Source: Lutjanus erythropterus
Taxonomy: Eukaryota > Chordata > Actinopteri > Lutjaniformes > Lutjanidae
Assembly (NCBI GenBank): GCA_020091685.1
Contig: CM034613.1
Location: forward strand, 17,966,648 to 18,030,647
DNA length: 64,000 bases
Direction of reading: 5' to 3'
The notes under the pieces are model-generated. The model had not been told where the DNA came from. It worked only from the letters and a program-made list of their open reading frames with translations, and did no database searches. Shown here piece after piece: positions 11,918 through 24,140 of this stretch; the first letter of the stretch is position 1; every line of letters starts with the position of its first letter. Position numbers and translations under genes: made by a program.

Positions 11918-14249
11918 TGTTTTTTATACTTGAGCCTAATCTTAAGGTAATTTCTGATGGTATGCTTACGTGAAATTTATAAAAGATACTGGGTATAAAT
12001 AACTTGCTAATGCAGGCTACAGGAAGTGCATTCGTAACTTAGACACCTGTGAAAATTGACGGCACCTGTCTGTCAGTCAGTGATTTGCCTCTTCATTATG
12101 CAGCACAAATGAGTGTTTAGTCAGGAATAAAAACAAACTTTGAGGAAGACAAGCTCACAATGATGGTGGAGTAGATTGAAGCCAGGCAACACGTATTATT
12201 CAGTCGACTGAGTAGCGGGGTTGACAAAGACAAATGCGTTGCTTGCGAGAGTGTTGAAATTAATTCCTCACACCTTTAATTGATCGTTTCACACATTGTT
12301 CATAAAGCCAGTGCAAGGTTCACCACAGGTTTGGGTGCAAAGATGTCCCAAACTGCAGTACCCCAACATAACCAGCAGCAAAATCACTTCGTATCGCATC
12401 TTGTCAATTGTGTCAATTGTTCAGTAGAACATAATTCATTGTCTGAGAATTTTGCAGTTTCATCTCAATCCATACACACATCCATATTTGATATGATTTA
12501 ATCATGTCGCTCATTCAGATTTAAATTCTGATATCAGATTGGTAGGTGCAGAATGATCTGTCATTGTCAGAGCCGTATTTCCCCAGCAGTGGTAGACCCA
12601 TAAATGATAATTAGTTGTCACATATGTCATTTTGTATTTATGAAAGGTCTCCATACCCCTTTGAATTATTTGTGTCACTAGCAATTCATAAACCACTCTG
12701 CAGAGCAACAAACAGCACCTTGTTCTTACCAGATGGCGTCAAACTGACCAGAACATTTTGATGCATGAATAAGAAAACCACATGAGCACTGATTTGGCAA
12801 AAGAAGGTGCGACACTTAAAGTAAATCCTCACAGAATAACAAACGCTTAAGCCTATCAGTTCCCTTGCCATACCTTAGCCTAAGGGAGATCATTATTGTT
12901 TGTAAGGGAAGATGATTATTGTTTTTACCATATTAATAAAGTCATTTGACTAATTATCAGAGAAGGCCTAGAGGCACAGACTTATTAGGTAAGTGCCAAT
13001 TCCTGAAAAATACAACATAGTTTAATCTGAACCTGACAACCTCCCCTCAGCTCATAAGATCATGCTAACTCTGCTGCTGAGTTTAATGAATGACTCATAC
13101 CACAGTCAGATGGGTTTGCAGTGTGTCTAACTCTCCTCTTAAAATACAGACCTTTGCTGTTCTTACTTTGGCTTCTCTCTGCTGTTCTGACACATTTAGG
13201 ATATGTCACATTCACCTTGCATGGGCGTTTCACTAGCAAGCTTAAATGTAGGACTTGCAATATCTCTTAATAAAAAGCTGCAGTCTAGTTAGCTGAAGTT
13301 ACTGTCAAACATTCTTCTTTATAGATTAATGTTAAAACCCGAGTCAGTGGCATATTTGTTTCTAAAGGAAATATGTTTGATCTGTGCAGAGCTAGTTGCT
13401 GGAAATGGTGAACCGTTACAGATACTTTCAACATCTCTGTGCAATATGTCTTGTGTTTGAAGATGTCTTTGTATATTTGTGTTTAGCCCTATAGGTACAT
13501 GTGGGATTTTTGCATAGGGCCGATATTAAGAAACATGTAATATGCAGTGAACACGGAATATTTGTCTCAGAGGATTTCAGTAGAAGTTCCCCTGAGGTAA
13601 CCTAGATGCAACAGATCCAGTGCCAAACATTTCATGTTTCTTTCATGTATACTCTTATTTCTTCCTGCAATAAGAAATAAAATAGGACCCCTGAACTACT
13701 GAAAATATTTTCAGTAAAATAAACACGGATGTGATTTGTGATTTACCAACATGTTTTTCTAATTTTTCTTTTGTTTTTATTTCTTTCAATGCATGATGAA
13801 TATTAACTTGCAGTGCCTTGAAACTTGAGATAGGCAATCAATCTTAGTGAATATTATGCAGTCTTTTTTTAATTATACTTTTATTAAAGCCTAGATTGTT
13901 TTGAAAAGCCTGTGTATATAGGAAGTCCCTGCTCTAAGGTTAGCCGCTAAACATATTTACATTCATGATCTGTGTTTTCTATGTCTTAAGTGGAAAGACG
14001 AAGTAAGCAAAGGCAAACTTTGCAAAACAAATCATGTTAATTTGTCTTATTTGTAATACATATCCAACACATCTTTATAGGTACACAACAGAATGAGTCG
14101 ATTCCCAGTGACTCAGGCTCACTAGATAAGATATTTTTTTTCCTAGGATGCTGAAGGCATGGCCTGCCTTACTCTGTTTCTCACTGGCTGACCTTGATAT
14201 TCTATTCAATCACCCTCCACATGCTTAAACCTTCCCAACCCAATTATTA

Positions 14250-14480
14250 CCCAATCAGAGTCAGAGTAGGGCAGGACCTTGCTCTCCTGGGAGACTAACT
14301 TTATAAAACAGTCAAAGATTGGTTAGGTTCAGGCAACAAAGTATCCTGTTAGGTTTAGAAAAAGATTGTGGGTTGGGTTAAGATAAGTATAATTAAATGC
14401 CCGCAAGAGGTCGCAGGTTAACAGTGAACATAAATATGGGTTGCAGTAAACTGCTTGCATAGACGAAAGGTGCTTGTTTT
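14250..14480 (+). repeat. Dispersed teleost repeat (TTGGTTAGGTT motif)
   Basis: TTGGTTAGGTTCAGGCAACA, GTTAGGTTTAGAAAAAGAT and GTGGGTTGGGTTAAGATAAG follow in the order of a common fish repeat. A shorter antisense remnant lies at about 39.04-39.16 kb. Confidence 0.5.
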
Positions 14481-15600
14481 TCCGGCGAGAACAGGCTGGT
14501 CATAATCTCTAAGTTGTTAAAAATGTCCTTGAAAATCACTTAAAGTATTGACATGTGGGAACCTTGAGAATCTAAGCAACTGTAATCACAACCCTGATGA
14601 ATTTGTGAATGCCTTTAAAGTGGTAAGCCAATGATCTTGTACACTTAAACGTTCTTACTGTGCCGCAGTGTTTTCTGAATATGATGATCGGAATCTGCTG
14701 TTAAACCCACACCTTCCGATGCACCCCGAAGGTTGAGACACTCATTTGCAGATTCTATCTTTACACTATCTCCTTGTCTTCTGAAAAGTAGAAGTTCAGT
14801 GCAACACCTGCAGCCTTTTGATCCATTTCCATCTCAAAGCATTTTCTCCCCTCAGAATGGGGTAATTTCCTGCCTGGAAATATTGCTTAATAGTGTATAA
14901 AAGAAAGCAAAATGTGTGTTTTGTAAGCCTCGGAGTGCAGAGCCTACAGTAACAAAGAAAGCTGTGTGTGGATAACATGGTCTGTAGCTGAGGCATAGAT
15001 CTGCAGTCTCCTGCTGATATGTTCCATTTTCTCTGTTCTCTTTGTGCCTCTCTTATTTTACGAGTGTGCTGTGCTATCGCCAGGGCAACATGGGTGGATG
15101 AGTGATGGTGTCCATTAGTAAACATAGCCCCCTATATGTGCCATCGGCCTAAAGAGCCGACGTCTTGAACCTTTTTTTTTCACCCTCCTACTCTCTCCTC
15201 ACTTATTTTCCACATTCTTCCCCACTCTTTCCTCTTACCTTTTCACCACATTGCCCCCCGCCCCCACTCCATCTTTTCCTCTCTCTCTCTGCCTTCCTCT
15301 CCTCCCTTCTCCATCTATCCTCCTTACGGTTGTTTTTCATAGCTACAGCTCCGCAGTAGAGGGAGGGATGAGACCATTTCTCTTCCTCCTTTGTGCACTC
15401 ATTTTCGTGAGACAGAGCGACTAGAGGACGGGTCGAGAATGTCAAGCATTAGGTTGGGAATAGAGCGCTGTTCAAACAAAAGAATAGGCCACTAATATGA
15501 CAGATGCTGGGTGTAGTGCAGAGGAATATTAGCAAATCTGGAGGCAACAACGGGGTGAGGAATATGGCTTCTCCATAGACCTTTGCTATTCATTTAATGA

Positions 15601-16240
15601 CTTTTGAGTATTACATAATTGGTATTTTGCTGGGCAGAAAAAAATAAGATGTACTTTGTAACAAAATACTTTTAAGAGCATGTATTAGTGTATTTGAAAT
15701 GCTTAAAATACATTATTTAATTTGTCATTTTATTCTCAAATAAAACACATTTTTATCCCCAGGTTTTGTCACAGTCTTAGTCAATTAGCAAACACATGTG
15801 CTCTATAATTATTAAATACACTTACTTGGAAAAACCCACCAACACCTCCTCACACCTAAATGAAAAATAGGTAGATTGCTAATGATTATAATTGCTACGG
15901 CCACTAGAGGTCGCTGTCTAATAATAAACATTAATAAGCTGCTTGTACAGACGCCCTATACTATACAGCTGCACCATCCAGCATGCAGCTCTGAATATAC
16001 CTCCAACATATCCTGATTGGCCACTTCACATCTATAATGTGGCAAATTAGCAAAGCTTATCTTTTGAATGTAGCAGGGGGGTTAAGGTCTGACTGAAGCT
16101 CTGTGATAATCAGTTTGTATAGAATGTGTTTTTGTGTTTTCAAATCACAAATTACTAACATTTTAATTAAATACATTTCATGTTTTGTATTTTATTTAAA
16201 TACATTTGATGGGCAAGTATTTGTAATTTGTAAAAAAAAA
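15601..16240 (+). mobile_element. Element with AAATAC-rich ends, copy 1
   Basis: The left end contains GGTATTTTGCTGGGCAG and GTAACAAAATACTT. The right end contains TTTGATGGGCAAGTATTTGT. The same two ends, inverted and in reverse order, occur at 59.3-60.0 kb, so the two define one family. The interior is not shared between copies and may hold other insertions. Confidence 0.5.
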
Positions 16241-16429
16241 AGTATGATGTATTTGTATACGATCTTGTACCTTTTTAAACTTAAAAAAGATTGCTTCATA
16301 AATATGAATTTAAGGTTTATTTTGGTAAAGCTGCGTTTATGAACTGGGGTTCAGATTTTCTGTTGTTTTTTTTTTTACACCCCTACAGCACACACTCAAC
16401 ACAGGCGCTCTACTGTACACTGGGAAAAA

Positions 16430-17000
16430 AAATGCTAATTTCACAATTAGCTTTTCTGTAATTAGTACGGAGAGGTAATTGCGGCGGATGCGCAATTAGC
16501 ATTATGTAAAGTGCTTTTCCCCAGACTTAGGGGCCAATCAGTTTGCCCCTTTACATTCTCCGTTCTGCTGATGATGTGGGAGATGCTTAGTGCCAAGCAT
16601 AAGAGAACTTCCTCTCCCTCCCACTCCAATGAATGCGATTCACAAAATGAATCAGTTGGGGTCACATGCTCGCTGGAAAGGGGGTTGAGGAAGTTTTTGC
16701 GTCTCCTTTTCATCTGCCTGTGAATATGAATGGAGAAGAGGGAAATCACTGTCATACCAGCCGTTACAGCACAAAGCCTCCTGATTGCATTCTGGACTCT
16801 GACATGCTTTTTTTTTTCCTACAGGGAAACCAAATGTTCTTGCACAGCGTGACTGACTCATTGCCTGATTGCCCAAAAACCTCCATCCTCTCCACCCCCC
16901 GCCTTCCCCCGATCCCCCCCCCATGTTTTTAAATCCAGCTCCAGCTCTGTCCTTTTCTCTATCCCTGCCTCTCAGTTTGCTTTCAGATGGATTAGTGTTT
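16430..17000. promoter_or_regulatory. Candidate conserved non-coding block before exon 2
   Basis: This block is compositionally complex with several AATTAG/TAATTG homeodomain-like cores (TGCTAATTTCACAATTAGC, CTGTAATTAGTA, CGCAATTAGCATTATG). It has no repeat-family signature. Conservation cannot be tested here; the call is inference. Confidence 0.2.
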
Positions 17001-17105
17001 ATAGCAATGATTGGCGATTAAAGAGCAAATGCAACATAGCTTTGTAAAGATAGATGTTAATTCCATCAGGTAATTTCGCATTAACCAAAGTATTTTTCTT
17101 TTTAG

Positions 17106-17172
17106 GTCTCAGACGTCAGAACAGCACAGTAACCAGCATTTTCAACTTACTGGACAGCAATAAAGACGGCAG
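17106..17172 (+). CDS. Exon 2: linker and first half of canonical EF-hand, PRKCSH-like protein
   Basis: This 67-nt exon follows the acceptor tttttctttttag and precedes the donor gtaact. Its first two bases complete the Ser codon begun in exon 1. It then reads LRRQNSTVTSIFNLLDSNKDG and ends with two bases of a codon finished by exon 3. The end of the exon gives the entering helix (SIFNLL) and the first six positions of an EF-hand calcium loop, D-S-N-K-D-G. In PRKCSH the equivalent helix and loop follow the coiled coil directly, with a similar -F-ELD-D-DG pattern. Phase agreement on both sides and the loop continuing perfectly in exon 3 make chance unlikely. An intron inside the EF-loop codon 7 is a useful marker for comparison with prkcsh in other fish. 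Confidence 0.8.
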
Positions 17173-17219
17173 GTAACTGACATACTGATTATTTCATCAT
17201 TGGCAGTTGAAAACTTTGT

Positions 17220-17410
17220 GGCTCAGGGGCTGTATTACAGAAAACTCTGAACTTGCAGATCCTGTCTTCACTGTTTGGTAACCATGGTACTATGACATTT
17301 AACTTAAGATAGGAAATGTGTGTTACACAAGCATCCTAACTTTCCAAAATCTTAAATAAACTCTTTAAACTTTAGGACAATTGTTAAGATGTCCTAACTT
17401 TCACTTTTCC
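17220..17410 (+). repeat. Decayed dispersed repeat, related to one at 23.34-23.58 kb
   Basis: The phrase ATTACAGAAA followed by CTCTGAACTTGCAGATCCT parallels the phrase ATTACAGAAACTTCTGAAG at 23.36 kb. Both are followed by runs of TCTTA/CCTAA words. Confidence 0.35.
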
Positions 17411-17446
17411 ATCTGGTAGCAGTCACTTTCTCACTGACTAGCTAAC

Positions 17447-17654
17447 TATAGTGTTAGCTAACAGTTGCTAATGGTAATTTTCACTAACAGTAACTAATGT
17501 TAATGTTCTCCAACAGTAGTTTTCGCTAACAGTAACTAACGGTAGTCTTTGCTAACAGTGGCTAATAGTAGTGTTCGCGAACAATAGCAAACTGACGTGT
17601 TTGTTAATAGTGGCTAATTGTAGTGTTTGCTAACAGTAGGTAATGGCAGTATAT
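17447..17654 (+). repeat. 26-bp tandem repeat, about eight units
   Basis: The CTAACAG core recurs at 17458, 17484, 17510, 17527, 17553, 17579, 17605 and 17631. Steps are 26 bp apart from one shortened 17-bp unit. The unit is roughly TGTTTGCTAACAGTGGCTAA plus TAGTAG, and the units are diverged. A short TA tract follows at 17651-17669. Confidence 0.85.
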
Positions 17655-18254
17655 ATTTATATATATATGTTGTATAATAGTTGGTAAACAATGATGGCAA
17701 AGGTTCTTAGATATTAGAGTTCCACTCATTCATTTTTTTTAGGCTGCCACTGATATTTTGTACTGAAGCAATTTTTCCCTTTGGGATTTTACTCTTGCCT
17801 GGGTGAAAAGACTTCTGTCACAGTATTTAGATTGCTCTGAAATCCAATATTAAAGAAATTCTTAAAGCGTATTTGCTCCCAGTTTGGGCTTTTCTCCTCC
17901 TACTGTGCCATTTTAAAAATGTACCAGAGTGGGCATGAAGGCTGGTGAGTGTGGAAAAAAAAAGAAACAAGGTTGAAGGTTTCAAATGTGGCTCTATGTT
18001 TCCTTTTTTTTCCAACATATGATCAACTGTCCTTGAACAGTTTATTCTTCCAGCTGAACTGCTTGTAACTTAACCATTGGATGCCAAAGTGAGCAAGGTT
18101 TAGTGAAATGAATATAGCTGTAGCACATTTTGTGCTCAAATGGTGGTGATATGACTGATACTGTAATCTTAAGAGTAAGACTGACAAGATACAAGTTACC
18201 AAGTCAAAACGTAGAGCTATCCAAGGATCTTGCAATTCCTGATGTTAATGTTTA

Positions 18255-18545
18255 ATTTTAGGACTGCAACTAACCATTATTTTCATTAGCAACTGTTTAT
18301 TCTGTAAAATGTCAGGAAATAATGAAAAATGCCAATCAGTGTTTCCCAAAACACACAATGGTGTCCTTGAATGTCTTGTTTTGTCCACAACCCAAAGATA
18401 TTCAATTTACTGTCATAGAGGATGAAAGAAACCAAAAAATATTCACACTGAAGAAGCTCAAAGAGAATTTTGACATTTTCCTGTAAAAATGACTAAAACC
18501 AATTAATCAGATATCAGAGTAGTTGCCAATTAATTTAATAGTTGA
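18255..18545 (+). repeat. Dispersed teleost repeat (GACTGCAACTAAC terminus)
   Basis: It starts AGGACTGCAACTAACCATTA and continues with TCAGGAAATAATGAAAAATG, CACAACCCAAAGATATTC and CAATTAATTTAATAGTTGAC. These are ordered words of a very common fish element with AGGGCTGCAACTAAC ends. Confidence 0.65.
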
Positions 18546-20754
18546 CAACAAATCATTGTAACTCTATTTAATTTAGTTCACTGAGGTTAAATGGCGAACT
18601 CAGGTAATTAATTTAACAGATAAAAATGCACAAAAAATGAAAAGCAACCGTCTTGTAGGGCAGGTATTTAGATTTATAGACAAGAATATTGATAAGAAGA
18701 TCTCATGTTTTGAAGTATGAGGCGTTCTGAAATTAAATACTAGAAATTAAAAGTTTAATTAACCTGAATAAATAAAAACTGTATATTTACGTTTAGTTAA
18801 TGAGAAAAGATGACACTGAAAAAAATGAAAAAGTTGAGGCAATCTTACTTGAATAATTTTTTGAGTTTTGAGCTCTCGAATCTTTGATTTTTAGAAATCC
18901 CCCCAAATTTATTGAAATGAAACTGAATTTGTAATAAATAAATATTTTCAATTGCAACCATTTAATTTGCAAGAACCAAAAAAGTGGCAAATTCACCGAA
19001 CAAATTTTGAAATACATTTTGTGGGGGTTTCTAAACCTCCAAGATTCAAGTTTGTCTAAAGAAGAAAATTAAAATATCTCAAGAAAAGATTATAGGTCAG
19101 CAAAACTTCATTAGTTTATTTCAAAACTTAAAGATTTGACTTTGATTCAAAATTCAAAACTCTGGGGAAGGCAGTTGCTTTGAAAACTTTTTTTCTTTTA
19201 ACAGTGGAGTGGATTCCACCTGATTCATGTATGATTTTTTTTTTACAATGCACTTGTGCATGGAAACAAAGACAGTCAGATGTGAAGAATAGAACCTGTA
19301 GTTTCTGTCAGTGAGGATAAGGGGAGTTATGGGAAATATTACCATGTCAGATGGGGCAACAAATTCACAGAACTCATGTTCACTCACTTGTAATTCTTGT
19401 AGTCCTTTGAGAGAAATCCAGCTAAATCAGCAAAGTGAAACAAAAACAACGTAACAGATGAGAAAGATAAAGAAGATCCATAATTGTGGATTCATATAAT
19501 GACTCATATTTTTACTCTCACATTTATTCTTATCTGATATTGCTCATGCTTTAAGATGAATGGGTGTTTCTTCAGTTCAAATCAATATGTATATGTTCTA
19601 CACTCATTAGTTCCACCTTAACTCGTGATGCAGTGAAGTCTCATCAGTCTGAGTTGGGTGCACACATCTCATTCCCTGAAACTCCTACACCTATTTGTTC
19701 CGCAGCAAACTTCAAAAAAGTAATTCATTGCCGTATGTGCATTGTTTAATCTCCAAGTCCCGACAGACCCACTTGTCACCCCCGCCCCCGACCCAATCCC
19801 CCAGCTTCCCCTCAGCCACCCGGGCTGACTAACTTGCTGTCGTGAGCAGTGTTTAACCTCTGCCAGCTTTAAAGAGAATGGCATCCATTTTGCTCTAAGG
19901 CAAAATGCTTAAATTTGCTGGTGGCTTGCAGAAAAAAAAAAAAAAGAGGGAGCGCGTGATATCCAATGAGCCTGTCCCCTTCATGCTTTTTCTCCGCTGC
20001 TATCCCCACCCTCGCTTTCCTCACCTTCCCACACCACCACAACTGGAAAAGAAAAAAAAAATCAATACTGCTTAAGCTAACTGGGCATATTCTCCCGGAA
20101 AGGAAGCGGGGCCGGGCATAGTAAACTGAAAGCGCTATAAAACATATGGCTGCATCGAGGACGAAGTGCTTGTGCAGCGATTTTCCAGGGAGCGCTATGT
20201 GCCCACTTATGCATTCCTGCGCCTGGATGTGTACCATTATTCAGCCCTTCTGCCCCCCCCAATCCCCTCGCCCTTCCCTCCCCAGTTCTGCCTCCATCCA
20301 TCCACTCTATCCCCTCCATCCCAGGCGGTGTCTCTCCACGGGGCTGCGCTTAAACAAACACATTACTAAGCTGAAATATCTGCAAGTGCCCGCTTATTTC
20401 TGCACGGCCATTGTTTCAGCCCGTCAGTCAATGGGATTCGGTGAGCTCGCCATCTCGGGGCAGGACATGTATTGATGCCCATTTGAATAAAGCTGTAGGT
20501 GGAGGCTTTGTATATGTATGCTTCATCACCATTTTTCCTGAAAGGCTCCGCAGCTCACACGCCCAAGTGTCAAGCTTGATTTAGTCGCCGTTATGATAAA
20601 TGCAAAGTCCAAAGTCACCGGTATACCTGATGCTTGCACATTGCCAGGCAATTTGCTGACTTTGAACCGGATTAGCATGCACATTGCACACTCTTTATCT
20701 TGTACAAAAAAGCTCTTGGCTTTGTCCCTAATGACACTTAGCAAAACACTACCC

Positions 20755-20895
20755 CGTTCTTAATCCACTCGATTGGAATTGCTAATTATCTTTAATGCAG
20801 ATTCACAGATAATTGTTCACTCATTTATACTTTGAACTAATCTCATTTTTGCATCCATTTAGCCACCAATAATTGCTTCATGACAAAAATGCCAA
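20755..20895. promoter_or_regulatory. Candidate conserved non-coding block
   Basis: Unique-looking sequence with TGCTAATTATC, AGATAATTGTT and CCAATAATTGC homeodomain-like cores close together. There is no repeat signature. Inference only. Confidence 0.2.
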
Positions 20896-21344
20896 CATTT
20901 TTTTTTCATGAAGTTTTGAATCCACTCTGAAATACATAAAGGAATATGTCAGAAGTTAACCGGCTGCTGATAATCATCATAATTGTATTTTAATACAAAT
21001 ATTAACAACTGTGGAAATGTTATTGTTATTGCGATTTGGAGGTTACCAGGTTCTGACCTTTTGGTCACGTCTAGAGCGTGGAGTTAATAGAGTTGCCACG
21101 ATACCAGAATTTCAAATTTCGTTACAATGCTAGGATTAAAAAAAAACAAAAAAAACTTGATACCTCTTTTGATGCTCTGACAAAAAGAAAAAAAAAGACA
21201 CAAAATAGGATAATTTAAAGAGAAGCAAATGGAGTGTTGCAATTCACAGAAACAACTGCAGTTCAGACACTGAAACATGGATTTGCAGCTCACATTTTGA
21301 TTCAGGTATGTTGGATTTTTGGGTAAAATCATACCTTGAGGTAC

Positions 21345-21870
21345 AAACCCCAGTTCCAAAAACGCTGGGAGTGCTGTGTAAAATACTATCCAACCTATAT
21401 TCTATTGAATACAGTACAAAGACAAGATATTTAATGTTAAAACAGATAACATTTATTGTCTCTTGTAAATATCCACGCATTTTAAAATCTGATGCCTGCA
21501 GCATGCTCCAAAAAAGTTGGGACAGGGACATGTTTACTGTTCACTGTTTAATGTTCACGGGGTTGCATCACCTTTTCTTTTAACAACTCTCAGTAAGCGT
21601 TTGGGAACTAGCTATTGAAAAATTGAAGGTGAAATTGTTTCTCATTCTTGCATGACACACAACTTCAGGTGCTCAACAGTTCAGAGTCTCCATCGGCGTA
21701 TCCTGAGATTCATAATACACCACACATTTTCGATGGGACACGGGTCTGGACCGCAGGAAGGTCAGTCCAGTACCTGGACTCTTAAACTACGAAGCCACTC
21801 TGTTACGCAAACAGAATGTGTCTTGGTATTGTTTTGCTGAAATCAGTTTTTAATGTAATGCCGTCTAAGC
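21345..21870 (+). mobile_element. 5' part of a common fish DNA-type element (AGTTGGGACAGG family)
   Basis: It starts AACCCCAGTTCCAAAAACGC. It then carries CAACCTATATTCTATTGAAT, CTCCAAAAAAGTTGGGACAG, CATCACCTTTTCTTTTAACA and CACACATTTTCGATGGGACA. The order is that of a fish element I recognise, and the terminal AACCCCA..TTGGGA pattern is its end. The right end is missing. Frames across it are broken. Confidence 0.65.
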
Positions 21871-23008
21871 ACAGGATGTTTTACCACTCAGTCTGACTGA
21901 GGGGGCGTGTTACAGTGGAAAAGTGATGTCAACGCATACTCTCTATTGAATGTTAGTGTTGTATTGTTATAAACATCTGTTATCAAAAAAGTATTGATAC
22001 TTTTGAGAGCTTTGATAATTAGTTATGGCTCAGTATGAAAGTTTCTTGCTATCAGTTTGTACTTTGTGGGGAAAGAAATCTCCCCCACACATTGGTCAAT
22101 AAGGTAGCTTCTGGACTTCCTCACCATTATTGCATCCCGAACCACCACACACAAGTGCGACCTACTGTGCCAGCTGGCAGGCAGTTGGCAGCCCAGTGCA
22201 GGATTAACTGGTACCAGTATGCTGGCCTATAAATAGAGTCTACCAACTGCTTCAGGAAATGAACCATGATGGAGCCTCCCAAAGGCCCACGAACAGGTTG
22301 TGCTTTTTATCCCCTCCTCTCTGTCAGGATTATAAGTGCGTGTGTGTGTGTGAGGAGCGAGTTCTCTAATGTTTATTACTGTCTCTTTCACTCAGACCTG
22401 CTGTAGGTGTGCATTGCAAAGCACCTGCCTTTACGATGTCATGGTCTATACTGTATGTGTGTATGAATGTCCTCTGCGATTGGGGCCAAAGCCAGTTTTC
22501 TCCACACGTGTTTTCAGAGCCGCAGCCTCGGTGTCGCCTCACAATGGAGAGAGCCATTGTTTTTCTCCAGCACTTACCCCGAGCATTGATCCTCTGTAGT
22601 GGAACAAGCTATTCGCTTTGTATGTTTGCCTGCTCTTCCGCTTTTGATGGACTCCCGGGATTGATCCTGGCTATGCAGTCATTATCTCTCCGCTCAGTAA
22701 TGTTAGTTTAGGTGGAGCCTCTGGAAGAAAGACACCAGCAGGGAAGAATGGCTGAAGAAAAGATCTAAGCGTTCCGGGATAAGAGGTGGTGTGTGTGAAT
22801 TTTTGATTGTGCCGTGTGTGGCGTTGTTTCCTGTGCCGCTCGGAGTGAGATCGGCTAGAAGGACAGAGAATCTGAGTCAGTGCAGTGTTGACTGAGCCCA
22901 AACTGACCCTAAAGAATCAGCTCAGCTAAAAATAACAAGTGTTCAACTTAACTTCATATCTGTTAAAACCACAGTCAGACTCCAAGTCTGTTTGTTGTTC
23001 AATAGATC

Positions 23009-23207
23009 TTTTTCACAGCAGCCATATTGATATAAAATAGTAGGGTAAACACAGGTGTTACCAGTGATGCTAATTAAGGTCCTGTTCGCACAATAGCAGC
23101 AACCTGACTCTGTTTGACCTTGAATGGAAAGGAACCTTAATTAGTATCATTGGTAACACCTGTGTTTATACTACTATGTCATATCAAAATGGCTGCCGTG
23201 AAAAAAG
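23009..23207. mobile_element. Palindromic MITE (200 bp foldback)
   Basis: The left arm (CACAGCAGCCATATTGATAT, then AGGTGTTACCAGTGATGCTA and ATTAAGGTCC) is mirrored by the right arm. The right arm runs GGAACCTTAATTAGTATCAT, TGGTAACACCTGTGTTTA and ATCAAAATGGCTGCCGTG. The arms are about 80 bp with a loop of about 40 bp. Confidence 0.8.
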
Positions 23208-23339
23208 TCTGCAGCATATACGGTGAGTTAACTAGTGCTGCTTTTTTTTCCGTTATCTCCCGAGGAAAACAGAAATGCAGACTGGTTCACTGATAGCTTG
23301 TGCACCACAATCCCTGTTTTGTGAAGCCAAAAGATTATA

Positions 23340-23600
23340 CAATTGGTCCAAGAGCCTCATTACAGAAACTTCTGAAGTCTGAGATCCTTTCTTATCTGAC
23401 AGTTATGATTTCGGGTGCTGCAGAAACATGTTTTCTAACTGCATTTAGAAAGAAATCCTGTCTTATCTTAGGATGGGAATTCAACTATTACAGAGCTGTC
23501 CTAGCTGAAGAATTTCCTATTTTAGGATGGCATAGACCCTGTCCTATAATCAAAATAAGAGCCACAAAGATAAGAGGTCTGAAACACCATGAGTTTAAAA
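23340..23600 (+). repeat. Decayed dispersed repeat related to 17.2-17.4 kb
   Basis: The CATTACAGAAACTTCTGAAG phrase is followed by several CCT(A/T)TCTTA and TTAGGATGG words. The 101-codon frame through it has no recognisable protein and is read as repeat noise. Confidence 0.35.
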
Positions 23601-23799
23601 ATTGATTCTATAATTTTATTATTTTTTTTCTGTAATGACACCCTAAAACAACAATATTTAATACATATTACATATCATGTGAACAGGTTGTTGGTGGTCG
23701 AGGTTGGCAGTGGACAAGGCCTCGATATGTTTAGAACATCTCATTAAAGAAATTTAAGTTTAATCCTGTTCCTAAATGTGCTTTAAACTGTGCAGGAAT

Positions 23800-23920
23800 G
23801 CTGCAGGGTTTCTATGGGTCCTTAAAAAGTCTCAAGTACAATAATCTGAATTTTAGACCTTAAAATGTCTTAAATATGATCAGGTCTTAGAGATCTTAAG
23901 AATTAATTCATATTAAAGTT
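23800..23920 (+). repeat. Dispersed teleost repeat (GCAGGGTTTCTATGG motif)
   Basis: GCAGGGTTTCTATGGGTCCT, AAAAAGTCTCAAGTACAATA and TTAGACCTTAAAATGTCTTA are ordered words of a common fish repeat. Confidence 0.5.
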
Positions 23921-24061
23921 AACATCACTTTTATAAAGTTGCACTCCGCACTAACAATGTTCAGCTCATCTCGAGACTCTATATGGTTTCCTCTATTGAA
24001 GAGGAAATTATACTAACTCCCACTGTGGTCGTCTGTGTTTTTTTTTCCTTGTACACAACAG

Positions 24062-24140
24062 TATAACAGTGGATGAAGTCCAGGCTAAAGTGGCACTCGT
24101 CCATGATGAGGAGCGGGTTCTCTCTGAGGATGAAGCTGTG
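24062..24140 (+). CDS. Exon 3: end of EF-hand 1 and degenerate EF-hand 2, PRKCSH-like protein
   Basis: This 79-nt exon follows the acceptor ttgtacacaacag and precedes the strong donor gtaagt. Its first base completes a Ser codon, and 26 further codons follow, ending in phase 0. Joined to exon 2 the loop reads DSNKDGSITVDE. Positions 1, 3, 5, 7, 9 and 12 are D, N, D, S, T and E, with Gly at 6 and Ile at 8, a textbook calcium-binding EF loop. The next segment reaches VHDEERVLSEDEAV, which lines up without gaps with the second EF-hand of PRKCSH as I remember it (DTDGDGALSEAEA). Here Asp-1 and Gly-6 are missing, so the second site probably does not bind calcium. The LSEDEA helix start is retained. 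The protein would act in the ER lumen if it keeps the family role of partnering the glucosidase II catalytic subunit. Confidence 0.85.

Larger units (their letters stand above)
8029..17105 (+). other. Intron 1 of the PRKCSH-like gene (9.1 kb)
   Basis: It runs from gtaagt to ttttag. It holds decayed dispersed repeats at about 9.2-10.0, 11.4-11.9, 14.2-14.5 and 15.6-16.2 kb. A GC-richer complex block lies at 16.4-17.0 kb, just upstream of exon 2. No other coding exon is supported. Confidence 0.7.
17173..24061 (+). other. Intron 2 of the PRKCSH-like gene (6.9 kb)
   Basis: It runs from gtaact to acaacag and interrupts the EF-hand loop. It holds the 26-bp tandem array, several dispersed repeats and a palindromic element at 23.0-23.2 kb. 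Complex sequence at 19.6-20.9 and 22.3-22.9 kb holds no supported exon. Confidence 0.75.
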
